Below, piece by piece: positions 22,709 through 32,315 of a stretch of 64,000 nt of DNA. Origin of the DNA: Phytophthora sp. 'mugwort' (lineage: Eukaryota > Oomycota > Peronosporomycetes > Peronosporales > Peronosporaceae). Both the position numbers and the translations under genes were made by a program. Under the pieces are notes generated by a model. That model was not told where the DNA came from. It ran no database searches and saw only the letters and a list, made by a program, of their open reading frames with translations. The stretch lies in NCBI GenBank assembly GCA_033558025.1, contig JAUCEF010000018.1, positions 744,001 to 808,000 of the forward strand, given 5' to 3'. Numbering within the stretch: position 1 is the first letter of the stretch; every line of letters starts with the position of its first letter.

Positions 22709-25093
22709 ATGTTGTCTTCGAGTCCGAGACCCCATCACAGCGGCGAGGTGCATCCACTGCTCGAAACCCACGCCGCGCCGCTCTCCCAGCCTCATTCCAC
22801 CAGCACTAGTCGCGCCAGCCGATGGAGCGTGCTCGCGATCGTCTCGACACTGCTGCTCACCGCTGCAGTCGTCGGCGTCTTCAAGCCCAACGCGTCGAGT
22901 ATACGGAGCGTGACGACAGTTGCACCCGATGCCAGTTTCGACCTCTTCACGCCCATCTTCAACGCCGAAGCCCCGCCCCAGAGCCTCTTTAACCACACCG
23001 ACGCACACAAGAACCTGCTGCCGCCCAAGTTCCTGGCCCCCGGCCTCGTGGGCTCGCGTCCCATTCCGACTAACGACTGGTGGGGCAACTTAATTGGAGC
23101 TACCGTCGGTAATGATGAAGTTGTTCAGCCCGTGTGGACCAATCCGTACAGCGTGACACCTTCCATCTTCATGGAGCCTTTCGGCCTCACGATGAATTAT
23201 CCCTACACGACCCGTTTGTTCGGAGGCGGATTGACTGGCAACGGTGATGCCGAGATGTACTATCTCCACGGCCAAATTTCTGAATTCGCGTTCTCTGCGA
23301 CCGAGTTCTCTAACTCTTCCCACCCGATCTTCGAGGTCTTCGACTGGGACGACCTTAGTGTGCAGCTCCGCTTCCTATCTCGAGAGGACTCGTCCAAGAA
23401 ATTTGAGGCCACAATCGCTAGCGGGATGGCCTTTGTCACTGCTCATTATTACGGTCTCACCCCGCGCTTCCAGACGTTTTACAACATTTCGTCAATCAAT
23501 GGCCTGGACGTCACAGAGACCGTCAACCGTCCTCTCACCAACCACCGCTACGTGCTCCAGTTCGATAACGGAGCCACGTGGACGCTCTACTTCTCCAACG
23601 AAGTCACGCTGCACTTCGACGGACACTCTACGCTCGACATGAAGAAGCCGTTCACCGGCATCGCTCGTGTCGCGCTGATCCCGGACGCGTCTGCGCAAGA
23701 GCAGAGCGTCTTTGACCAAACGGCAAGCTGCGTCCTCAACGGCGGCCGAGTAGAGGCCCACAATGAAGATGCGTACGCTTACAAGTGGCAGACCAGCGGC
23801 GACTGCACCAACGGAATGCTGCACTATGCCCAGGTGCATCACGTCGACACCCTGGATCGTAGATACGCCACGGAAGCTGAAGGCGTGGCTGCTCACTCGA
23901 CGACGCGCGGACTGATGCAGGGCGTTGTGACCAAAACCTCGCCGCCGGAGTGGCGCATGGTGGAAACCATAGACTTCCCCGTCGACTTCTACCCGCCACG
24001 AAAGCCTGACGCTACTTTGGTCGGGACGTACGAGATGAAGAAGAACCTGATCGCCGATATCGACTCCGAGTGGACGATCGCTCTGGGCCAGAGCTATTAC
24101 TTTAACGGCAAGGCTGCTCAGAAGTACGCTTCGCTCTGTCTGATGGCTGGCGACCCGTCTATCGTTGGACAAGACGACACCAAGCTGCTCTCACGCTGCA
24201 TCAAGAAGCTCGAGAGTTTGCTGACGCCGTTCTTGAACAACACGTGGACGAACGCGCTCAACTACGATACGATTTACCGCGGTATCGTGAGCTCCCAGGG
24301 TTTTACTCTGCACGACCCGAACGTTGATTTCGGCAACACTATGTACAATGATCACCACTACCACTACGGCTACTTTGTGGTCACTGCTGCTATTATCAAC
24401 AAACTGGACCCCACTTGGTCAGGCATTCCTGCCCTTAATCGCATGGCGGGCTTTATGATCCGTGACGTCGCGAACCCGTCCGACGCCGACCCGTATTTTC
24501 CCAAGTTCCGCAGTCTTGACTGGTACCGTGGTCATTCGTATTCGCACGGCATCACGGCCCTTGGAGACGGTAAAGACGAGGAGAGTACGTCCGAGGACAT
24601 GAATTTCTACTACGGTATGACGCTGCTGGGCAAGGTCACAGGCGATGCTCACCTCGAAACGGTTGGCAAACTCATGGTCAAACTCAATGCTCGTGCCATC
24701 CAGACGTACTTCCTGCTCGAGGACGGCAATCGCGCCCACCCGGACCGCTATCGTGACAACCGGGTCATGGGCATCCTTTTCGACAACAAGGTCACGTACG
24801 CGACGTGGTTCAGCGGCGAAAAGTACGCGATCCACGGCATTCAGATGCTCCCGGCCACGGCCGTCACCGAGTTTGTGCGCACGCGCGACTTTGTCGAGCA
24901 GGAATGGAACCAGATCTTGGCTCGCGAGGCCATTGTCCAGAACGACACCCAGACGAACCCGTGGCTCTCGTTACTTTACATGAACTACGCCACTGTGAAC
25001 AAGGAGTTTGCACTGGAAAAGCTGCGCACTGTCACGATGGATGACGGGCTCTCTCGCTCCTGGGCGATGTACATTGCAGCCACCCGGCCATAG
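22709..25093 (+). CDS. GH81 endo-1,3-beta-glucanase, membrane-anchored
   Basis: 794 residues without introns. The ATG at 22709 is the first in frame. A polar 38-residue N-terminus is followed by one hydrophobic segment (about 40-58), giving a type II anchored or slowly released protein. The rest is a family 81 glycoside hydrolase, which cuts beta-1,3-glucan, the main oomycete wall polymer. Visible family words are RPIPTNDWWGNLIG (about 115), NDHHYHYGYF (about 546), LDWYRGHSYSHGI and the acidic catalytic stretch EESTSEDMNFYYG (about 625-637). Oomycetes make such enzymes for wall remodelling and growth. Whether this one also acts on host callose cannot be seen. Several Asn-X-Ser/Thr sites fit passage through the secretory route. 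No sign of damage. Confidence 0.93.
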   Translation: MLSSSPRPHHSGEVHPLLETHAAPLSQPHSTSTSRASRWSVLAIVSTLLLTAAVVGVFKPNASSIRSVTTVAPDASFDLFTPIFNAEAPPQSLFNHTDAHKNLLPPKFLAPGLVGSRPIPTNDWWGNLIGATVGNDEVVQPVWTNPYSVTPSIFMEPFGLTMNYPYTTRLFGGGLTGNGDAEMYYLHGQISEFAFSATEFSNSSHPIFEVFDWDDLSVQLRFLSREDSSKKFEATIASGMAFVTAHYYGLTPRFQTFYNISSINGLDVTETVNRPLTNHRYVLQFDNGATWTLYFSNEVTLHFDGHSTLDMKKPFTGIARVALIPDASAQEQSVFDQTASCVLNGGRVEAHNEDAYAYKWQTSGDCTNGMLHYAQVHHVDTLDRRYATEAEGVAAHSTTRGLMQGVVTKTSPPEWRMVETIDFPVDFYPPRKPDATLVGTYEMKKNLIADIDSEWTIALGQSYYFNGKAAQKYASLCLMAGDPSIVGQDDTKLLSRCIKKLESLLTPFLNNTWTNALNYDTIYRGIVSSQGFTLHDPNVDFGNTMYNDHHYHYGYFVVTAAIINKLDPTWSGIPALNRMAGFMIRDVANPSDADPYFPKFRSLDWYRGHSYSHGITALGDGKDEESTSEDMNFYYGMTLLGKVTGDAHLETVGKLMVKLNARAIQTYFLLEDGNRAHPDRYRDNRVMGILFDNKVTYATWFSGEKYAIHGIQMLPATAVTEFVRTRDFVEQEWNQILAREAIVQNDTQTNPWLSLLYMNYATVNKEFALEKLRTVTMDDGLSRSWAMYIAATRP

Positions 25094-25348
25094 ATCTTCT
25101 CGGCCGAATTACGATGATATAAGGGCAATACCGTTGAAATACTGGCTTTTGCCTTGTAGTACAAGTCGAACTAAATAGAAAAAAATGATTTCATAAATTT
25201 TTATTTCCTTAAGTATACATACGAAAAAACATCAAAATGATTTCATTAATTCATCATCTCTTTAAGCATGCATACGGTAGAAATATCAAACGGAACACAA
25301 TATATTGGATCGAAATCATGATATTGTGTGGATGTGTTGCCAACGTCT
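25094..25348. repeat. AT-rich convergent 3' flank with imperfect duplication
   Basis: Between the GH81 stop and the stop of the opposite-strand ankyrin gene. Two related stretches, about 25,184-25,223 and 25,236-25,276, share AATGATTTCAT, TTTAAG or CTTAAG, and CATACG, as if a short 3'UTR block was duplicated and then diverged. Confidence 0.5.
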
Positions 25349-26995
25349 TTAGAAGTCATACTCATCGCCTCGAGGACTTTCAATCGAGAGAGCGCCCTCC
25401 GTCTCTGTATTCTCCTTCGCGTCCGCTTCAGGTGCTTTTACTTTCGTCGAGCCATGTTTCCATTCTCGAATCTCTTCGAGGAGTTTTTCATCGCTCACTA
25501 GCTCTTGAGGGGTGAGCGGTTCTCCTGTCAAGGGACAGCGGTTGCCAAAATCACGGAACCATGCCTCTATGACCTGGCGCTCGAACACTTGGCCGTACGG
25601 TGATCGCATCGGATCCTTCATCAATTTCAACGACACCGCACACTTGAACTCGGGCGGGATCTCTCGTGATTTCTTTTTCTTCTTCTTGGAGGAAGCTTTG
25701 GGTTTCTTCTTGTGTTTCTCCTTAGGTGGTGGTGAGCTAGTGGCAGATGCTTTGGCGTCAGTGTCGTCTTCATCGTCCTCATCGCCGGCTTCGACTGCGT
25801 CAGCGTCTTGAATAGTGATAGCATTTAGGCTCGGCAAGTCCCCGAGCAATTCATACTCTTCCTTTCGTGACAGAGGCGTTGTCTTCTTGGCCGGAACGGG
25901 TCTGTCCTCAAGCTTTGTCGCCGACGTTGCAGCTTCGATTTGCTTTGGTGGAGACGGAGATGACGACAGTGGCAAATGTGACGCAATATCTTCAAGCATG
26001 GTGCGAATTTCGCTGTGAATGGTGAGGTCTCTTGCGATAGAGCCACGATCGGTCTTGAGCAACACATCGGCACCATATACAACCAGCATCTTCACAATTG
26101 GAACTCGGGAGTGATACGCAGCTTCATGCAGCGCTGTCCACCCGAGCTTGTTCGTCGCGTTCTTGTTGACTCCCCATTCCAAAAGCATCTTAACGGTTGG
26201 AGCGTGGCCTTGGCGAGCCGCTTCCGCGAGGGGAAACTGTCCCGGGAACGGACACAACGCAAATTCGGGGCAAATAACATCGTGCTTGGCACCAGCACGT
26301 AGGAGTTCCTGGACGATGGTTGTGTATCCACGGTGACAAGCGTCGTAGAGCGGAGTCCATCCTACAGAGTTAACTGTGTTTACATTGGCACCAGCGCGAA
26401 TCAATTTGATTGCCAGCGCCTCCAAGCCGTAGGCACAAGCGATATGCAGTGCCGTCCAGCCGCACGAGAATGAACCAGGACCACGTCGTGTGACCCCGTT
26501 CAGGTCGGCCTTGCGCGCAGCCAACTCCTTGAGGATCGCGATCCCGGCCTCTTGGGCGTTGAGCATGTGGCAGGCCGAGTGTAGCGGCGTCCAGCCATCG
26601 TTGTTCGGCAGATCCAACGTCGTCTTGTCCAGTACGATCTTGTCACTACCCACGTACACGATCAGCTTGTTTTCTTCTTGAGCCTCGTCAATTACGGGAG
26701 CTTTGTCCGTCTTGTCCACTGCAGGCTTAACCATCTCGCCGTTCTCGAGCATCAACTGCTGGAATTTACCATCGGGGTCAGGAGAGTGCACGATCAGCAC
26801 CATGTTGCCGCCCTTGTTGAAACTACGCGCTTGATCTCGCGGGTTTTTGGGCCCGACATGGAAGTCGTACAATCGATACAAGTCAGGAAAGCGCACGAAT
26901 CGCGGATCCAGACCTTGCACCATGGCATCGCCGAGGATCATAGTGCACGCCAGCATCTGCTCGAAGGACGCTTGCGTTGACGCCGCGCCGCCCAT
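25349..26995 (-). CDS. Ankyrin-repeat U-box E3 ubiquitin ligase
   Basis: 548 residues from MGGAAST. Upstream on the minus strand, TTTTAG about 15 nt before the ATG looks like the acceptor of a 5'UTR intron. The N-terminus MGGAAS fits an N-myristoylation signal. Residues about 130-350 hold at least five ankyrin repeats with clear TPLHSACH, TALHIACAYG, TPLYDACHRG and TALHEAAYH cores. A low-complexity acidic then Lys-rich linker follows. The C-terminus (about 445-525) is a U-box with PPEFKCAVSLKLMKDPM and NRCPLTGEPL, lacking zinc ligands as U-boxes do. It should recruit an E2 and ubiquitinate targets held by the ankyrin part, possibly at membranes. The target is unknown. Confidence 0.88.
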   Translation of the reverse strand: MGGAASTQASFEQMLACTMILGDAMVQGLDPRFVRFPDLYRLYDFHVGPKNPRDQARSFNKGGNMVLIVHSPDPDGKFQQLMLENGEMVKPAVDKTDKAPVIDEAQEENKLIVYVGSDKIVLDKTTLDLPNNDGWTPLHSACHMLNAQEAGIAILKELAARKADLNGVTRRGPGSFSCGWTALHIACAYGLEALAIKLIRAGANVNTVNSVGWTPLYDACHRGYTTIVQELLRAGAKHDVICPEFALCPFPGQFPLAEAARQGHAPTVKMLLEWGVNKNATNKLGWTALHEAAYHSRVPIVKMLVVYGADVLLKTDRGSIARDLTIHSEIRTMLEDIASHLPLSSSPSPPKQIEAATSATKLEDRPVPAKKTTPLSRKEEYELLGDLPSLNAITIQDADAVEAGDEDDEDDTDAKASATSSPPPKEKHKKKPKASSKKKKKKSREIPPEFKCAVSLKLMKDPMRSPYGQVFERQVIEAWFRDFGNRCPLTGEPLTPQELVSDEKLLEEIREWKHGSTKVKAPEADAKENTETEGALSIESPRGDEYDF

Positions 26996-27194
26996 CGCTC
27001 CGTCGCCCCTAAAAGAAAACACAAAGGTAACAACAAGAACGCGGCACAAATCGAAGTGGGAAGGCGGCGACCGTTCGTGTCGGACGTGGGAATGTGGAGT
27101 ACACAAGAATGGAGTCAAGCGAGCCGGTTGCGATTTGGTTCAATGGAGACCTGCTGGTTGTCTGGCCCTTGATGCAGAGGAGACGGTCCCTTTA

Positions 27195-27464
27195 TTACGC
27201 CGCTGGGGTCGCGACAATAGACGTCAGCATCGTGGTGTTGGTCCAAGGCTGGTCGAATACTTTAACCACGAAATGAGTGGCGTCGTTGTGGGAAGCGCTC
27301 GAACCCTCCACCTCGAACTCGTAGTTAGTGCCGGCCACGACCTGCGACCGCACGGACACAATGTTGGTCACAGTTAGGTCGGAGCCTGCTAACGCGCGGT
27401 CCAAGGCGGCGCGGGCTTCCGGCGTCGCCGTGGCCGGGGAGAAGCCACCGAGAATCACAGGCAT
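27195..27464 (-). CDS. Intracellular cystatin-like protein
   Basis: 89 residues from MPVILGG, with the cystatin elements LGGFSP, SQVVAG and FDQPWT at the usual spacing. It is clearly related to the secreted cystatin at 18500-18835 but has no signal peptide and no cysteine, like stefin-type cytosolic inhibitors. The start is supported by a likely 5'UTR intron: donor GTACGTTAG at about 27,520 and acceptor CCAG two nt before the ATG on the minus strand. An upstream in-frame extension exists but is unlike any cystatin. It would control endogenous papain-like proteases or protect the cell from its own secreted ones; that is inference. Confidence 0.82.
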   Translation of the reverse strand: MPVILGGFSPATATPEARAALDRALAGSDLTVTNIVSVRSQVVAGTNYEFEVEGSSASHNDATHFVVKVFDQPWTNTTMLTSIVATPAA

Positions 27465-27762
27465 GTCTGGTACGGGGTTCTTTGCTTGCAAGATTTCGTT
27501 CTGGTTATGTGCTAACGTACCTGTTTTGCTGTACCCACACCAAGCTTTAATACACTGTCTGTGAGCTGTTAGCCTCGCCCACGCAAGATGAATATGAAGG
27601 ACTGAGAAATTCTGCAGCTCACGTAACAACATGTAAACCCATACCAGCAGTTTGTTGGGGGCTGATGAGGATTGTTCTCCTGTTCACCGACGTCGGCCCC
27701 GTCCTGCTGCCTCTTTCTTCTACACTTCTTCTGTAGTCATTTTGTTGACCCTCCTCTGTTGC

Positions 27763-30700
27763 CTACTCCTCCTTCTTGAACATTTTCTTGAACATGCCAC
27801 CGATGCGGGATTTCCGGTGACCATCTTCTCCGTACAGACTGTTCCGGTTAAGGCTCCCGCGCTCGGGAGGACTCATGCCTTCCGCCTGCGGTGAGACTCC
27901 ACGCGGCACCGGGTTGTTCATAATCGTATCTAACGTCGCACGGCGCTCAGTACGCGACGGGTTCGAGTTCACGGATACCGACACAGGTACAGGCCCCATT
28001 GAAGTCGCCGTGTCTGACCGGTGTTCCCGGTTCTCACTCTCCCTTGTCCCCTTGTTAGCAACACTGAACAGCGATGTGAATTAACGAGGTCAGCACGATC
28101 ATACATACCACAGTAAGACTTGCAAGCTGTGAACTTACGAAGATCGGCGATTCATAAACTCGCTGCTGCTGCGTCCATTGTCATATGAGGGCTTTGAGTC
28201 CACAGCCATGGCTCGCATGCGCTCCAGCAGATCCTCCGAGACGCCATCGGATTCCGCTAGGTTAATGATGTCGAGTAGCACATCCTGCTGCTGCACACGA
28301 GCCTTGAGCTCCGCTGAGTACACCGAGCGCTGCATCCGCAGATCTTCCTTCAGTTCCGCTACCTGTTTCTTGTACTTCTTCATCTTCTCCTCCTGAGACT
28401 TGATGAGAGCAGCGTGTGTGCTCATGAGCCGCAGGTTAGCCTTCGATTGCTGCTTGTTGTGCTGATTGAGCGCAGCAAACGATGCACCGGCAGCTGTGTA
28501 CGCATCCTTGATCTTCTTGTTTTCAGCCTTCAGGTTTTCATTCTCCTGCGACAACATCTGAATGAGTTCACGTCCCTTCGTTACCTCCTTCCGCAGATAG
28601 TCGATCATCCGCTCCGAGTCATCGAGCAGCTTGCCATCATCTATGGACTCGCGGTCTATCCTGCTTGACCGCAAACTATTTCGGTATTGCGGAGGTGCTT
28701 CGTTTTCGTAGAAGCTGCTGCTCGCGCTAGGCACCGACGAATTCCGAACCTGATTCAGCTCCTGCTGTAAGGACGAGTTCTCGGCCTCAATTTCCATGCG
28801 AGCACGCTTTTCGTCCTCCAAACGGTGCTTCAGCAGCTCTACCTCCGTCTCCATAGCATCCTGTTCCTTCCGTTCCGACAAAAGCCTTTGGTACTTGCCC
28901 ACTTGCTTTTTCATCTTTAGGTTTGACTGAATTTTGATGACAGCGTTGCGGAACGTAGCATACTTCTTTTCCGACAGATACTTGCGGTACGCAGTTTGGA
29001 CCTTAACCGCACTTTTCTCTTTCATCATCAGGTACATGCGCTGGCGTGAGCGAACCCCACGCCACGCGCTCTGCACGGTAATACACTTTCTGCGCTTCTC
29101 CAAATACGATTGACGCTGCGTCCGGCAACGTTGAAGGGCTTGGATTTTCGTGATCATGGTGCGAACCATCTTGATCCTTCGCCTCGCCATCCACAGTCGT
29201 GCAGCCTGCTGAATCATAATCGCTCGATCGTGCACAAATGTTGTGCGTCTGTGCTCCAAGAACTCCAGCACGTCCTTCCCGAAGTAGACCAGGCTTTTGC
29301 CGACCACGAAAGTGGATGTTATGGAGTGCTCACTGCCTTCTTGCGTCCGGGCAAAGTCATCACCACTCAGCAACTCCTTAGCGAGCTGCTCACATGCCTC
29401 AGTAACCGTCGTAGATTCCTTCGCCAACGTCGCGTCCGTCTTGCTTCTCATCATTACAAATCGACGCAGGAACTTCTCGTGTGCCATCTTGTTCGGGTAA
29501 GCGGCGCGCGTAATACGAATGGCTTCGACAACACCAGCGCACCGAAGCTGGTTCACAACTGCGTCAATTTCGTAGATATCCGGGCTCTTTTGAGAGTTGG
29601 GCTTAATGCAGCGTACATAGTGCACTTCCGTGCTGGAAATGTCGCTCATCAGTAGTGACAATTGCGCCTTGAACTTGTAGCTCACAGTTTCTTGCATGAA
29701 AGTAGACGTTTTCCGACTAACAGTACTGCGTCGGCCCGACTCCATCATGGTTGCGGCACGGACAGCCAGATCCGCATCCGTCATAAATGCGGTGTTGTTA
29801 TCGTCACCGAATACCAACGACATTAAGCCATTTGAGCTCGTCCCGAGCAGCTCCAGTAGATCAGTCTGGAGCGAGTCTTTGTTCTTCTCGACAAAGCCTT
29901 CCGCATCGTACGTTACGGGGCCTGCATAATGATGCAACAGGAAGTGCATTTGACTCAGGCGAGCTCGCTCGAGGCGGGGGTGGGACTCCCGAAGTGACAC
30001 CAGCTTCGACACGAACGACAGGTCGCTACCCATGGGACGCACACACTCTTCGTTAAGCAACGCCATTACACCCATTGAATTCTCCAGGAGGTCCAGCATG
30101 TCTTGGTTGTCTTGGTATTTCACAAACTCCCAGGCCACGCCTTCTTGCTGGTACTCCTCCTGCACTGTCTTGAACACGTCCAGCGTAAACTTCTGCTGTA
30201 GTTTTTCGTTCGCAAAGTTAATGCAAAATTGTTCGAAGCTGTTGTGCTGGAAAGATTCAAAACCGAAGATATCCAGCAAGTCAATGTGAAGGTACGACGG
30301 GGTTGATGCACTTCTGTCTGCTGTGTTGGAGATACTGTAGTTCACCCGACGCACCAGGTAACCAAAAACTCGAGCGTAGATTTCCTTCGCTAAAGCGTCA
30401 CGGTTGTTGCCCGCGTGGTGAGCGGAGAGAGGCACGCAGTACACTTCCTGTCGTGCCTTAACCGTACGACTGCAAAGCTGTTTGCCCAGCGCCGCCACTT
30501 CCACACCAAGGAGTTTCGCGCATTGCTCGATTTCTTTCTTCTGCTGCTCAATCTGTTCAGCTGTGACGGATCCCGTGGGAGATGACGCGTTAAGAGACGC
30601 AACCGCCTGACTGGCATCGTCCTTGTTGGATTCCAGCGGCACAAAATCAAGCTGCCCGAGACGCAAAATGCCGCACAAAGCGCTAAAGAGCTCACTCTGT

Positions 30701-31731
30701 TCCGTGTCGCTGAGGCCAATGGTCGTCAGTGCATCGCGGGTCACCTGGTAGCGCTCGAGGTCAGACTGGCCGTCCAGGATAAGCGCTTCATCCTGCAAGT
30801 ATCGGAATTCCTTGGCCGACGTGACCTCATTGAAGCCAAAAACGTCCTCCTTGGCACTCACGAGCTGGTAGAAAATGTGGTAATTGCGTTCGCCCGCAGC
30901 CTGTGCCACCACGCGCGATTTCTCGAGCAAATAGTGGCGGCACTCGGCTCCGACAAGACAATAGTCGCTGTTAAACTGCAACTGCGTAAACTTTCCGAAT
31001 CGACTCGAGTTGTCGTTGCGGATGGTCTTAGCGTTACCAAAGGCCTCTAGCAACGGGTTGCTCTTGAGCACCTTCTCCACCACGATGGTCTCGCCGCTCT
31101 CGGCGGGATGCAGCCTCTTGGCGATACCCATGGAGATGCTGGCGAGGTGCTCCATCATTATCTTGACGGTCTCCGTCTTGCCGGCACCAGACTCTCCGCT
31201 CACGAGAATGCTCTGCGGGATGCGGTGCTGCTTCATGTGTTGGAAAGCCTCGGCGCTGGTCGCGTACACGTGCGGCGGCATCTCGTCCCACGGCCGCTGC
31301 GTGTAGAGATCTCGTAGCTCCTCTGAGTAGTGATCCTTCATCCACTGGTACGGATTCACAGCCACCACGATCTTGCCCGTGTATGTGTACGGTTCCCTGG
31401 CGTAGAAGCGCTCGCGCACGTTATAGACGATGGCGGGCTCGTGCAGGTGGCCCAGCTCACACATGTCCTCGGCGCCGACGCTGTGCTTGGCCTTGGGATC
31501 ATCCTCATCGCCCTCGACCGAGTCATTCTGCAAAGGCAACGAGTCGGGCATGCCGTCCTCGTTCAGGTCTATGGTGCGCTCCTCGGCGTCCTGGTCATAC
31601 GTAGCGTCCGAGGCGTCGGCCAGCGGCAGCACGCGCACGTGAAAGACCTTGCCGCTCGCGTCCACCGATAGGACGGTGGCCGGCACCCACACGAGCTTCT
31701 CGTCCGGGATGAACACGCGGATCCCCTCCAT
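27763..31731 (-). CDS. Unconventional myosin with IQ motifs and coiled-coil tail
   Basis: Model complement(join(27763..28063, 28139..31731)), 1297 residues. Without splicing the frame would end at a TAA that is part of the perfect donor GTAAGT at 28138. Joining to the acceptor at 28064 (TTCAG) keeps the frame and adds a 99-residue tail ending FKKMFKKEE. The N-terminus is SH3-like (about 1-50). The motor has the P-loop GESGAGKT (about 179), switch I NDNSSRFGKF and switch II LLDIFGFESF. Five IQ-like motifs follow, then a coiled coil and a polar tail. There is no MyTH4, FERM or globular cargo domain, so it is one of the protist-specific classes with a short tail. It is an actin-based motor, likely for organelle transport. 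The basic C-terminal patch could bind membrane. Confidence 0.93.
28064..28138 (-). other. Myosin terminal intron (75 nt)
   Basis: Donor GTAAGT, acceptor TTCAG. The intron contains the stop codon that would truncate the protein if it were retained, leaving a 1198-residue form without the basic C-terminus. Confidence 0.85.
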
Positions 31732-32315
31732 GGTGCGGACAAGGAGTGATGGTCAGGCAGGAAGGTTTCCCCTCCTCTTCGACTAGCTTTGGAGTGGGGG
31801 AGGGGGTGCGTGGCGTCACGAGAACGATCGGATTTAACTGAGAGAATCCGGTTTATACACAGATGACTTGCGTTTTGTATGTGCTGGAAGGAGACAATCA
31901 AGACGACGAACGGATCGAAGCAGCAGAGAGCAGTAGAGACTATAGACTCTATACGGGTTCGGCTCCCTCACTGAGACTACCGTGCGTCTCTGGGCTGGAA
32001 ACGTAGCAGCTCGACGTTCAGGTGACTCACCTGAGGTGAGAAGTATTGTCGTCGCCTCGCCTCGCTTCGTTTCGACGACAACTGGGCGGCTCGTCTCCAC
32101 CGAACAGTATTGGCATCCTGGCCAATAAGAGCGAAGCCCATTGTATGCATTAATGACTATCCTGGTTCCTAGGCCCATCTCATGGCTACATTTATGAATT
32201 CCGCTATTTTTACGGACTAGAGCATGAGGTCGGGGTATGCTGCCTTCCAGGACTCGCTGCTGTCGGGGCAATACAATTCTAGGTGTCATAATTGCACCGA
32301 GCCAACCCCCACAAA
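31732..32315. promoter_or_regulatory. Divergent promoter region, myosin / unknown coiled-coil gene
   Basis: 584 bp between the start codons of two divergent genes. No conserved element was identified with confidence and no ORF is supported. Confidence 0.4.
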
